Below are positions 1-11,400 of a DNA stretch of 64,000 bases, piece after piece. Under the pieces are notes generated by a model. It did no database searches and had not been told where the DNA came from. It worked only from the letters and a program-made list of their open reading frames with translations. The stretch is from Umbilicaria muhlenbergii (Eukaryota; Ascomycota; Lecanoromycetes; Umbilicariales; Umbilicariaceae). Position 1 is the first letter of the stretch; every line of letters begins with the position of its first letter. Location: the NCBI GenBank assembly GCA_000611775.1, contig KK106983.1, positions 282,205 to 346,204 of the forward strand, written 5' to 3'. Both the position numbers and the translations under genes were made by a program.

Positions 1-2784
1 AATCATGTTCAGAATGCTGTTTTTCACTCATCTCTGCCCTTAATTCATGTTTGATTATATGCATTCTTGCAGTTCAGCTTAGTGAACTTCTTAACTTCTT
101 GAAGATGATTCAACATGTCTGATATAAGTGATAATAAGTAATGATTCTTAATAGTAATATCATTTAAGTGCTTATAATTAATAACTAATCATAAGCTGCC
201 ATCTGATTTTAATATAAACATAACAGGTGAAGCTGCAGGTAATATTAATTTACAGATTATGTCTGTCTTCATGACATCATCTAAATATACCTTCAGTACA
301 TCAAGCTTGATCAAAGACATTGAGTATAACTTTCTGAATGAAGGTTGCTGCCTCAGTTTCAAGTCAATGACATGATCATGTGAACCTCTCTCAGGCAAAG
401 ACTGCTTCTCAGCTGTCTGAAATATGTCTGTGAAGTCATGATATTCAAGAGGTAATGTGTAATAAACATCATTACCTCTGTCATACTGTAATGAGTTCAT
501 CTGAAGGGTATATTCTTTCATATTAATCACTAGATTCAACAGTCCTATGAAGTGTTTCATAATGAAAAGATTATTCATATGTAGAATGTTCTTCAATATC
601 TTCTTTTCACTGATGATGAATACTCAGTGTGCTGTGATATGCCTCACCTTTTTCCATAGAAATTTCCCCGTGTCGTATTCATGATTCAGATTTGCATTGA
701 CTAGAAATGATAACCTGAGGATGAAAGAAGCTGATGTGTTGTCTTATGTGACAAGAAAGCAGCTGTTATAACAGTAAGGTTGATCATTGATGTCATACAC
801 TGTAATAATCAATATGATGAATTCTGACAAGTCAATCATATTGCCTCATGCATTGACTTGAGCTTCATAGGGTTCAGTTTGTAAAGACAGTTCATTGACA
901 ACATATCATGTGATAATATTGCCTTAACTGTCATTGTCAATAATATATGAGTATTTTTTCTTCAGATCATCTCTTGTTGTATGAAAGTTCACCTTTAACT
1001 GCTCTGATATCAGATGTGAGATATCATCAATGATAAGTAAGAAGATGAGCTGAAGGTTGATCATGAATCATTTATTCACATCAATCACAGTAGTGACTGC
1101 TGTTGATCATTTCATTATATATTCATTTGTTTAATGATTGATGACTTCACACTTAATACAGAGGCCTGCTGCTTTTCATGCATTCATTTCATTCTTGAAA
1201 ACAAAGTCTTCTTGTCAGTATGAGGGTCTTGTGAACATTTGTGTTATTGTCATGATCACTTTCTCTGCAACTGATATGTGATTTAAATTTCAGCTTTGAT
1301 CATGACTACTTTCTTAATAGAGACCTCATGAATTGTTTTCTCTTTCATGATTGAATTGTTGAGGGTGAGAGGTTTATTGTTCAGTGAAAGATTCTTTTCT
1401 GTCATAGTATGATGTCAGTGTTATACTTTTGTTCATATTGTCAATCTTGTTTTAACAGTCCTTTTTAGTGTCTGAACAGCTTCAGAATGATTCATGATTA
1501 ATGATGATATCAAGATGTGTTGAAATTTCCTGCATTGACTGTCTTACAACCTGCGTCAGATCTCAATATCATAATTCAGTTAAAACATGATGAGGAAGTC
1601 TTGATTATCAGTGATTTTAAATGAGCATCTCACTGATTTCCTTGTGTGAAGTTAAAAGAAAGCAGTAGAGTTCTGATAATCTATCATATCAAGAGGTGAT
1701 TATATCATGACTGCAGAATTCAACTGCATTGAAGGTGATGATATTTTATTCATTCATGTCTTCATCAGAGGATAAGTTCTTCTTCAGCATCTTCAAGAAA
1801 TTATTATAAATAATTTAAATGTGATCATGCTGCTTCTTCTGCTTTCATCAGTCACTCATGACTGTTTTCTCTAGGTAGGTGCCTGCTCAGATGATGAAAT
1901 CTCATTTAATAAGAAATTGCTCTGACATCAGCTTCTGATTCTGATTGATTTCATTCAAGTATTCTTGAAGTTTTCATCTCATGACTTTAACACCTCCTGC
2001 ATAGAGGTGAAGCTCTCATGACTTTACAAGATGTTAAAAAGGGGAAGGTGTGATGTCTGTCATAACTCAACATCATAATTCATGTGACAAACCTGCATCA
2101 TTCTCTGAGTTTACTGTAATTGTAGTTGAAGGACCTTCTTGCAGATATTGATTAAACTCTCAAAGCTTCTTTTTATTGTCCTTAAACTTAATTTCTTGTC
2201 ATACATGTTGTAACTGTAGTCACTGACACTTGATGACCTCCTGATTATGAGCAGTGACTGCCTCAAGATCTTTAATGATGTCATTGAGGTTGCCTGCAGT
2301 GATATGTTCATCATCATCAATGATGTCAGAAGTAGAGGTATCAATGACTGATAATGTAAACCTGTTAATCAAAGGGCCTGTCTCAATTTGATTATTGACT
2401 GTTTCACTGACCTGATGAGATTGAAGTGTTGATGTCATCATGTCTTATTTGCTTTCAACATGACTGTTCACCTGAAGGTACTCAGTGATCAGTATGTAAG
2501 AGGATGAGTGTATGACAGTCATCATATAGGTGTTGAACAGAGTGTCATAAGCAATATAGTCATGATAAGTCAATGCAATGATTATATGTCTTCTATTCAG
2601 TGATAAAACTGATCACTGAGGAAGCAGTTTCTGAACCTTCTTGTGAAGAGTTTTACTTGATGCCAAGGCGCTAGGCGCTGAGTCATTATATTTATATAAT
2701 GTCATACTATAGTGTCGTACTATAGTGTTGTACTAGTGTCATATTAGTGTTGTACTGTCATACTATTATATGGTGGCTCTGACA
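1..2784 (-). mobile_element. Ty3/gypsy LTR retrotransposon, 5' part, fossil
   Basis: Read on the minus strand, the parts come in Ty3/gypsy order. The outer edge of the 5' LTR is near 2784 (begins TGTCAGAGCCACC). A gag region follows at roughly 2440-1170, with a CCHC zinc knuckle around 1165-1105 (CIKC...H). A retropepsin-like stretch lies around 960-820. The run into reverse transcriptase is at 596-120, including PLEYHDFTDIF, then LKLRQQPSFRKLYSMS and the segment leading to the DYRGLN-type motif. The element runs off the left edge, so the rest of pol and the 3' LTR are outside the window. It is heavily hypermutated with many breaks and cannot be functional. The family call is firm from the protease-RT linker and RT start. 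The LTR inner boundary could not be placed. Confidence 0.8.
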
Positions 2785-3240
2785 CTGCAGCAGTTATAAT
2801 TAAGCTCTCTTTTCATCTTAAAACTCCTTCAAAACTAATTATTATAAATTTTAATGAATACTTTGTTAATCTTATTCTTACACCTTTTAACCCCTCTGAA
2901 ATTAATAATGTTGTGAATCAGATTCTGAACAGAACTTCACATGTGAAACAGCATGTGATGCAGCTCAGTAAAGTTATTATTAAAGTAATTGCAGACTGTA
3001 TTATACTTAAACATTAAACAAAAGCCCTCATGAAGGTCAATATACAAAAGGGAAAGCAGCAGACTCAATTTAAGAAAACATATACAAGGTTAAAAAAGAT
3101 ATTGATAAAGAAAAAGGCTGAGAAGCTACAAGAGATTAAAGAGAAGAAGAAACAGACTTAATTAATTAAACAACAAGTTAAAAAGAACTTAGCAGAGCAA
3201 AAGAGAATGCTGAAGAAGATAAAATAACTTCCTATATCTA
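2785..3240. other. AT-rich hypermutated gap
   Basis: No confident gene. The plus strand has a lysine-rich open stretch around 3030-3180 (KKKAEKLQEIKEKKK) preceded by NVVNQILNRTSHVKQ. It resembles the basic coiled tail of a pogo-type transposase such as the one at 18.2-20.0 kb. This is a weak similarity only and may be a third decayed DNA transposon end. Confidence 0.3.
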
Positions 3241-3630
3241 TGTGGCCGTGGAAACGCGTCCGTTTTTGAAGTCATTTGGCCGCCGCTTTTGGAGGCGATT
3301 TCACCTCGCTTAGCCTCAAACTCAATGCCGCTTTAACAAACAAAGCCGCTTACCATACAGCATGAAGCCTTCCCTTGCCGTGATGTCCCTTGTCATTCTG
3401 CCTGAGGGACTGCAATTCCGCAGTCATTATCAAAACCTAAGTATGGCACAGCGCCTGCACCTGTTCATGGGCCGGCGCCTACTTAAAGACATGGCATCAT
3501 CACTCTCCTTTTCATCATTGCATTCCCTACTTCTCCTTCACCTCCCTTCAGCCGCTCACCTTTTCTTGCAATGCCGTCCTTCACAAAGTGAACTACTTGA
3601 AGAGAGCTAGCCACCTGCGCTGTTACCCTG
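3241..3630. other. Non-mutated leader upstream of the captain-like gene
   Basis: About 390 bp of mixed composition with many intact CpG sites (for example GGCCGCCGC near 3280), between hypermutated blocks. It precedes the acidic N-terminus of the DUF3435 gene. If that gene belonged to a Starship, the element's 5' edge would be expected about here, because captains lie at the 5' end and read inward. No terminal repeat or target site was recognised. Confidence 0.35.
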
Positions 3631-6131
3631 ATGCGAAAACCTTACGCGTCGGATCAATTGAACCCATCACCAGCTACCAACTCATGTTGTGAAGGAGGCT
3701 CAGACACTGACTCATTCTCTGACACTTATTCAGACCCTGACACTGAGGTGGATGCAGACACAAATACAGATGTTGAGCCAGGTACTGATGAAGATGCTGA
3801 TCTCATCTCAGAGAAAGAGTTGAATGCGAATTCAGACTCTGAAGCTGAGGAGATTATGAAGGACATTGCTCAGTTAAGGGTGAAGGAGTCAGCAAAGCCA
3901 AATCATACCCCTCATATGGTTAAATTATGAAACAGGGAAGGCGAGTTCTGAGAGAGGTGAGATCTATGCTGTTCACACACGCCTCATATTTATAGTCTGT
4001 TAACCAGCACACATCAGGTACTGTTTGAAGATTATGAAAAAAATCAAGATGTCTTCAGAGGAACAACTACGCGCATGCAAATCAGAGGCATTCAAAGTGT
4101 ACCTTCACTGACAGAAAAACCACTCCTGAGTAAAAAAAGAGAGCTCAATGCGGAGCTATTGAAAAAGGATCAGCATGTGCTATAAGGATATCACCAGCCA
4201 CGTGATGAACGCTGATGTGCTCACTGATGTTTGTGATGTAATACTTCAATAGACTTATTCTCCCTTGCGTAGCAGCGCGCTAACATTGTGATAATGAATT
4301 TCAACCCTGATGCTTGACAAGTCTGAGAAGGAAAAGCATGCTATGTATGTTCAGGACCTGTACGCCATCCTTCATGCACTCTGAGTGAATGACATCAAAC
4401 CCCTTCATGACTTCATCTGAGTTCAGATCTCGCTTCTTCTCCTTCTCAGCGCCGCTACAGCGATGAGGCCGGAGGCTATTGTCAAAAGTGCAAGTGCTAA
4501 GGGTAGCAACAAGGTACTCTCATTCAAGAACATCAAAATCATGAAGGTCTGCAGCACTGTAGATCCTGATCAGAGTATCATTGTGATGAACGTCAATCTA
4601 GAGAACATCAAGAATAAGGAGAAGGATGAGAAGCTGTAAGTTGAACAGCAGACATGAGTTTAAGAAGCTCTGCTGACTAGTATCATGTTGCAGAAAGAAG
4701 TTCACTTTTCACCTGAAAGGGACTGCCGCATTCTGCATAGTTTCATATATTCTGAGTATTGGCATAAGCCAAGAAGCATTGAGAGACGACTTCACTAGTG
4801 TTCATGATATATTTGACCTTAATATACCTGTGAGTCATGATGTTCTCTGCATCAAATGAAAAAAGAAACTGCTGAACTGACTGTTCCTCTGTGATGTTAA
4901 GAATACAATTGAGGGTGTTTGTATCCTGAAAGGGAAGGCGTTTCCATATGCAAGATATTATGACATTTTTGTACGCTTAGAGCGTGTTGCAGGCTTTGAA
5001 AAATCATTGAAGCTGTACCAGCTACGATGAGCTTCTGGGAGGAACATCAACAGTAAGTCTGCTTTAAACCACATGTTGCCCTTTGTCAGCTCAAACTGAT
5101 AGAAAACAAAAGGCGCTCTTGACTCAGTAGAACAGAACCAGACTATGAGTCATCTCAGAAGCACATATGAGAAGTACTACACGCCAACGCATATTGCCCG
5201 TGACTTTCAATCTATTTATTTCAGAAGCCCTTCAGAAGAGCTTCTTATTCAATCTGTTGCAAGGATGAGCTTATCATGAGATCAACGCACACCCATGAAG
5301 CTGGATGACAAGCAAAAAGAGAAGTTATGAAATGATCCTGCACTTGTGATCCTTCGCGAAGAGCGGGAGACGTACAAAGAACAGCTCCGTGACTGAGGCT
5401 TTTATCCACTTGCAAAGGGTGAAGGGACGGATCTTTACAAGAAATATGAGGAGGTGAAGCGAAAGATTGGTAGTATGTATCAAAGTTTGTGCAGAGAACG
5501 ATTGAAAGCCGTCATTCATGAGTTCCATGACTTGATCGATACAATTGAGATAGCCAGGCAACTCAGTGAGAAGGCCGCGACTGAAGTCCTGACTTTACCA
5601 GCCGTCAAGTTCAAACTCCAAGAGCGAGCCGCCATCGCCAGCATGCTCTTCAAGCCGATTCAAGACGACAAAGCCCGGGTGAAATTTGTGCGCACCTTGG
5701 CTAGACTATGCCACAAACAAGAGAGCCGGCAGCCAAAGACCTTTAAGCGGAAGAAGATGAATTTTATCGTATGCGAAGACGAGGGATCATCTTCCTCGAG
5801 TAAGCGGAAGAAGAGTGTCGATGGTTTTGAGAAGACTCCTCCAAGTCAGGATGGCGAGAAATCCTTGGAAATTCAGTCTCAGCAGCTGTATCCCATCATG
5901 CTCCCTCACCCGGTATGTCTTATTTGTATAGGTAATGAAGAGTTCTCGTATGAACGGAGGATGCATCATATTCCACGAAAGGATGTCCTGAAGAAGCATG
6001 TGGAGACCCATTTCCGACTCCCTGAACTTCAATCAGGGTTACAATGCCGCCACCCCAATTGTTCCGACATGCTGACAGACATGATGCATTTCAAGAGGCA
6101 TGCGCTTGACGTTCACGGAGTGTCTCACTGA
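3631..6131 (+). pseudogene. Starship captain-like tyrosine recombinase (DUF3435/FluG-domain family)
   Basis: An acidic start (3631-3930, Asp/Glu/Ser-rich) is followed by a tyrosine-recombinase core in DUF3435 style. The stretch around 4430-4640 reads LLLLLSAATAMRPEAIV, where the R is the expected first catalytic arginine, then KGSNKVLSFKNIKIMKV and VNLENIKNKEKDEK. Around 5160-5280 is TYEKYYTPTHIARDFQSIYF, matching the family's conserved tyrosine segment. The last third is open (5454-6131): a REFHDLID-type helix, LQERAAIASMLFKP, a basic linker (KRKK), then paired Cys/His zinc-finger-like motifs (CLIC...H...H and CRHPNC...H...H) and a stop. The front two thirds carry many in-frame stops, mostly at tryptophan positions; the tail has normal codons. 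In intact relatives this enzyme moves giant Starship transposons. Family call is strong; whether a Starship surrounds it is unproven. Confidence 0.82.
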
Positions 6132-6540
6132 TACGTCCAAACTCCCTCCGCTCATTATGAACGAGACGGCCTTGTTTTGAGAGCAAACACATTGGTTCGA
6201 CTGTGTTTGTGGGATATGCTTGTAAAGCGGTGGATATCTTCACTGACCTGAATGAAGAAAGTCAAGAGGCACAGTTGCTTTACGTCTACCTAGATTATAT
6301 TATATTGTTTTGGCAAATATTTGAGGAAAAATTTCCATGGGAGGGACTAAAATATGCGATGCCATGTACAAATATAATTTGCCCTTTCCCTACTGGGTGC
6401 TTCTAGCGACATTGCTTAAGCGTCCTTTGGGAGATTGGATGGGGTGACTCATGGAGCCCGGTCCACCACAGGTACCAAATCCAGAAACGCTTGGCGCACG
6501 CTCAACACCAAATGCCCACTTTTTTATAACACAATTACTC
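6132..6540. other. Intergenic, nothing recognised
   Basis: Balanced composition. A 67-codon open frame at 6203-6406 has no recognisable motif and no initiation context that stands out. It may be a fragment or chance. Confidence 0.4.
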
Positions 6541-6690
6541 CACTAATATAGTAGATATAGAGCCAATCAAGGCGGCGTTAGAAGCCTTAAAGCTTTCAGA
6601 TTCGAAAAATATATCTACGATAGCTAGGGAGCACGGTGTTAACCGTATAACGCTCAGCAACCGCTATTACGGGGTTTAAGGCTCGCGATA
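6541..6690 (+). pseudogene. Pogo/Fot1 transposase N-terminal (HTH) fragment
   Basis: The plus strand reads IKAALEALKLSDSKNISTIA, then REHGVNRITLSNRYYGV, followed at once by a stop and a short open stretch. This is the first helix-turn-helix (psq-like) of CENP-B/pogo transposases, in which GVNR.TL..R is typical. Only this domain is present. Nothing of the catalytic DDE core follows, so it is a truncated remnant of a DNA transposon lying in non-mutated DNA. Confidence 0.6.
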
Positions 6691-7096
6691 AGCCCAATAA
6701 CGTAGTCGCAGGCGGTGGATCAGGTTTTGTAATTGTTCTTATCAATCCCGGCGAAACCTCTATGCTGCATGGCAATCCCTTGGTCCGCTATTTTCGCCCA
6801 CGCAATTCTTAGTCGAAATGTACTGAAGCAAGGCGTAACACAAACGGAAAGAAAGTTCAATCGTTATGTTGGACTCAAGCGCGGATTCGAATTGAATTTT
6901 GATGGAAGGCGGCACTCCCCCCCATGGACATACGAAGTGAAGCTTCGGCCTTTTATCTAGGTAGCCTTGAAGGAAGCTAAGGAGCTCTGAGAATTGGAGA
7001 TATATGATGTCTTGATGATCTGTTGGACGAGCTTGGGCGGTTGCAGTTGACAGTCCGCGGGCAGAATCTTTCATATTAGTACACAATATGTCTGTT
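6691..7096. other. 3' flank of the orphan gene, nothing recognised
   Basis: Balanced composition. Open frames on both strands (6733-6960 plus, and the 3' extension of a minus frame to 6760) look like chance frames; the minus one loses support once the splice model for 7097-7882 is applied. Confidence 0.4.
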
Positions 7097-7882
7097 CTAC
7101 GAGTTTTTCTTACTTTTTTTATTGGGATTTGAAGGCTCAGCTTCAGTTGGCGGCTGGCTCGTTGCATCCTCAACGCGTTTACGTTTTCTAGGCTGATTCG
7201 ATGGACAATCAAAACCTGTTCATCATCAAAGTCATTTTCGACACAGACCATCATATGGACTTACTGGACAGAAATTTTTGGTACTCTCCACATCGTGACA
7301 AGGGCTCCTCGTTTCCAAATATTTGCAGAACCTCTTTCACCTTCGCTGGCCATGGATGCTGTGCCTCAGGCTCCATATTCTCGACAAGGTAATTGAATAC
7401 ATGGTTGTGCATATTGCCTCCAGCCCAAAAGAAGGAGGCATGCTGCTTGCCCAAGAAATTACACCTTCACTGCTCAATCCTCGGATGGTTTCGCATCTTT
7501 GGCGTGTTTGCTTGTTCCTATACTTAACCGAACTAGTGTCGATGGCAGAATCCTTGGGTCCTTCAAAGATGACGGTGAGGCTTTTCCTGAATGCCGATAT
7601 GCTTTTCGGGCGGTGGTTCTGAAACATGTACATCCTAGCGATCTCGGCTTGATCTAAGAACCTTTTGCCTTCTGTACGAACTCGCTCTGCGGTATCATGC
7701 TCTAGGATCTCCACCGCGCCTGTAACTTCTGCCGTGGCCTCCTGCAGCCTGTTTTTTAATATATCGAGTTCCTCGTATTGTTCCCTCGTTTGACAAGGTT
7801 TGATGCCGCGAATGTTCGTTGCCAGTAGTTCGACTTTTGAGACGAGGCTCTGTAATTGGCAAACGGCAGTAGATATGGACAT
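7097..7882 (-). CDS. Spliced orphan protein, about 217 aa, basic tail
   Basis: Proposed exons on the minus strand: 7882-7529, 7445-7265 and 7215-7097, with introns 7528-7446 (83 nt, GTTAAG...AAG) and 7264-7216 (49 nt, GTAAGT...CAG). The exons total 654 nt, a whole number of codons, ending TAG. The protein starts MSISTAVCQLQSLVSKVELL and is largely helical and charged (EELDILKNRLQEATAEVTGA) over the first 80 residues. A middle part follows with FFWAGGNMHNHVFNYLVENM. The Lys/Arg-rich tail (QPRKRKRVEDATS and NKKSKKN) looks like a bipartite nuclear signal. I do not recognise the family. Tryptophans are TGG and the frame is clean, so it is a real, non-hypermutated gene or recent fragment. The second intron is well supported; the acceptor of the first is a choice made to keep frame. 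Confidence 0.55.
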
Positions 7883-8189
7883 TTTGGGTTCGACGTCTGT
7901 TCCAGGTTTTGGAGGTTGTCCAAGTTGATGTTGTCAACTTGGGGCTGATCGCGATTGAACCTTGTAGAGGTCGCGCTGTGCGGGCCTCACCCCTTCTTTA
8001 TGTGTCTCAAATCCGGCAATTCGCATGAAATTGACTTAATGCCAGAAATCAGGTATGGGCAGTCCAGGCTGACGTGGTCTTCCCGCTAGCGTGGGCGGGT
8101 ATGTAACCAATCACCTTCAATGCGAGTATGTCGCATCAGGATTGCAATGATCATAATTGGTTCGCACGCACAACATTCCACGGCATATT
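7883..8189. other. Intergenic between orphan gene and copia element
   Basis: Divergent flank of the orphan gene, with no further gene seen. It ends in ATATT (8185-8189), the target-site copy of the copia insertion. Confidence 0.5.
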
Positions 8190-8431
8190 TGTTGAATTTC
8201 GCTGATTCGCCGCCGAGCAGACGTCATTGGGGCAGGGGTTCCTAGCAAGAGAAGCAGTCACGTCATGGGTGTACATATGTTTTGGCTTAGCGAAAAGCTC
8301 CTTAACATGTATATTAACGGCTTGAAAGCCTCAAGTTTCTGCTTTCTTCCTCACGTTCATTTATATCATTTGGGTGATATTTAGGCAGATACAATACATT
8401 TATTTGGTCTCTATATCGTTCCATTACAACA
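8190..8431 (+). repeat. 5' LTR of copia copy 1
   Basis: 242 bp, TGTTG...CAACA ends. Near-identical to 13501-13742; the few differences are mainly CpG transitions. Confidence 0.93.
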
Positions 8432-8445
8432 GGTTATGAGCCCGG
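8432..8445 (+). other. Primer binding site, initiator-Met tRNA anticodon type
   Basis: GGTTATGAGCCCGG directly follows the 5' LTR. GGTTATGAGCCC is complementary to the conserved anticodon arm of eukaryotic initiator tRNA-Met (GGGCTCATAACC), with the CAT anticodon at its centre. Copia and Ty5 are known to prime from such an internal half-tRNA instead of the 3' CCA end. Confidence 0.65.
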
Positions 8446-11400
8446 TCAGTGTCTAAACTACCGCCTGTTGCTGTTGCCTACCACCTCCGCCCTAACCCTC
8501 ACTGCCCTAACCCCCGCCGCCGCCAACCCCGCCGTCGCCACCCCCGCCGCCGTCGAGCAAGTCGAGCAACCAAAGTTTGCTTCAATATAAACCTTCAATA
8601 TCGGCCAGTTATAAAGTCGAAAAACTGACTGAAAAAGACGTCAATTCTTCATATGAATTCCACTCTGAAAATTGAATGAATAGAAACGTTTATATATATA
8701 TGAAGGCTCAATGAATAGAACTTTAAATAAATACTCACACCTCTGAGTTGTTATCCACGCCGCCGCGTATGCAGAAGGCAGTCACACGGTCTTAAAAGAG
8801 CATGAAATATGAGTCTCTGAAGGCCTCAGGCCTAGTCAAACTCAATGAGATGAACTATGCTCAATGAGCAGGGAGAACAAGGGGTTATTTAAAAGCATGA
8901 GACTATTGAGACATCATAGACGGGACTGACGCTGCGTCAGAGGGGAAGAAGGGTTTGAATGAGAAGACATTGAAGCCTCTCATTGAGAAGTATAAGAAGT
9001 GAAGAAGGACTGATAAGAAGGCTTGAAACAACATATTGTCACTTTGCTCTCAGGAGGATGAAACATTCTATAAACTGAAGACAGCAAAGGAGCTTTGAGA
9101 TCACCTTGAGAACATTAAGAAACTCAAGGGCAAGTTGTATTATCAATCACAGTTTAAGGCATTCATCAATTACAAGCAAGAACTCAAGGAGACAGCAGAG
9201 CAGACTTATCACATCTTGAAGAAAATTCAAGCAGAGATTACAGTGCTTAAATCAAAGGCACTCATTAATGATGACATGATTCAGGAAGTGTTCCTTGACT
9301 CTTTAAAGGAGGAGCCTTACAGCTCAGTTGTATTTTAAATAAACAACAAAATCATGAACCCTGAAATTGAGATCATTCTACGTCAATTGAAGGAGTGAGA
9401 AATGAAAGAAGCGTTGAATAATAAATCAATTAATAATGCCACCACAAATGCAGCCCAAGCAGGAAGTAAAGGCAAAGATGACAAGATAAAAAAAACATGT
9501 TTTTGATGTCAAAAAAGGGGGCATTTCACCTCTGATTGCTATGCTTTGAAGATGAAAGACGGGGAAGAACTACCTTTTAACAAAGTTAAATCACTGTCAA
9601 AGTTCAAGGCAAATGCACAGCAAGCCAATGAAAATCTGAGGCTGATGAAAGATTCAAAAAATTTGAAAGATCTGATTAGCCAGGACAATGAGTTCAACTC
9701 AGATGAATAAGCATGAAAGGCAGTGACTATGAAAGCTTTAATCAACCTAGAATTAACCCCTGACTGCTGAATTGTGAACTCTGAAGTGAGCCACCACATG
9801 ACTCTGAATTGAGCAATTTTTGTTGAAATTCAGAACTATTACATAGAAGTCTGCTTAGTCAATGAGCACCTGATAAAAGCAGCTGATATGAGCAAGGTGA
9901 AAGTTAATTTTGAAGAGAGAAAACTCACTTTAAATGACATCCTTTATGTCTCTGAATTGAATGAAAATTTGCTGTTGATTGAGGCAGCAAGTAAGCACAG
10001 AATAACAGTCAAATTTGAGCTTAAAAATGTTGTTTTTAAGCATAATGAAAGCGTCATGATCACAGCAAATCAACATGATTCAGTTTATGTTGTTGAGTTG
10101 ATGAGCGCAAAAGTGGCCTTTAAAGTTCAAGCTTATCAAAAATTGATGAGAAGCCTGACAGCCTCAGTGACAGCAGAGGGAGAATCACCTACATCAGAGC
10201 TCACTCTGAAGTTAGTGAAAGCAGTATCAGGCAGCATGATTGTCAGTTTCATCACCTTTTATTCAAAAACAGGTTTAGAGCACATTACCTCTGAAACCTC
10301 TGAAAATTTCAATTTTTTCACACAGGCTCAATCTGACTACTGGAAGTGACATCAGAGGTTTAATCATGCTGAGGCAAGCTGTATGCAACGCCTCAAGCCG
10401 TGTGTGAAGGGTATAACTCATGAATTAAACAATAATAAGGAGAAGAAAGCCTGCTCAACATGCTTGCATAACAAGATGATACAGGTACAGGTCAAGGAGT
10501 TAAAGTCAATGATTATAAAACATCTGCAATGAGTTTATTCAGACATTTGAGGAGCCTATCATGTCAATACTTTAAATGAAAATCAGTATTTTGTTATCTT
10601 TACAGATGAATTTGCCTGATATTCTGATATTTTCTTAATGACAAAGAAGATGGATATCTATGAAATATTCAAGACTTGAAAGATGAAAGCTGAGAAAGAA
10701 ACCAGTGAGAAATTGAAGATTGTACAGGCTGACAATGGCGGAGAATATATGAAATTGACAAGCATATGAGGGTCAGAGGAGGTGAAATTTAAATTTATCA
10801 TCATCTACACACCTGAGCAGAACAGCATCTCTGAACACTTAAATTGTATGATTACAGAAGCAACTAGATGCATGCTTTATGACACTTAATTGTCAATTAA
10901 ATTTTAAGATGAAGTCATCAAAATCACCTGTTACCTAAAGAATCACCTTCCTTTAGGAGATGACCATGAAGGAAGGACTTCATATGAATTATATAAGGGG
11001 TTTAAACCCTTCATTGAACACCTACACTCATTCAGGTGTGTTGTTCATTGCCATATACTGAAGGAAAAATGAGTGAAACTTGAAAACACGTCTTATAAAG
11101 GGGTTTTCATGAGTTATTGTAAGAGCAATCAGCAATTTCAGGTCTGAAATCAAGTGAAAAAGCAGGTGAAAATACATACACATGTTTTGTTCCTCAAGAG
11201 AGAGAAAGGCGGAAGCTTACTGAAAAATTCAGAATATTTCAAAGCAAATGAAGACTTCATGAACTCATATACAGATGATGATGATTACTCAGTGATTTTA
11301 ACATCACAGGAACTTGCTCAGAGGTGCACTGAAAGTGAGGAAGTAATGTCTTCAAGTTTTAAAAACTCTGAAGCAGTGATGAATTTATCAGAGCCTTCAA

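Noticed and set aside
3362-3610. 82-codon frame upstream of the captain-like gene
   Set aside because: No motif, and overlaps the probable leader. Likely chance in a CpG-richer patch.
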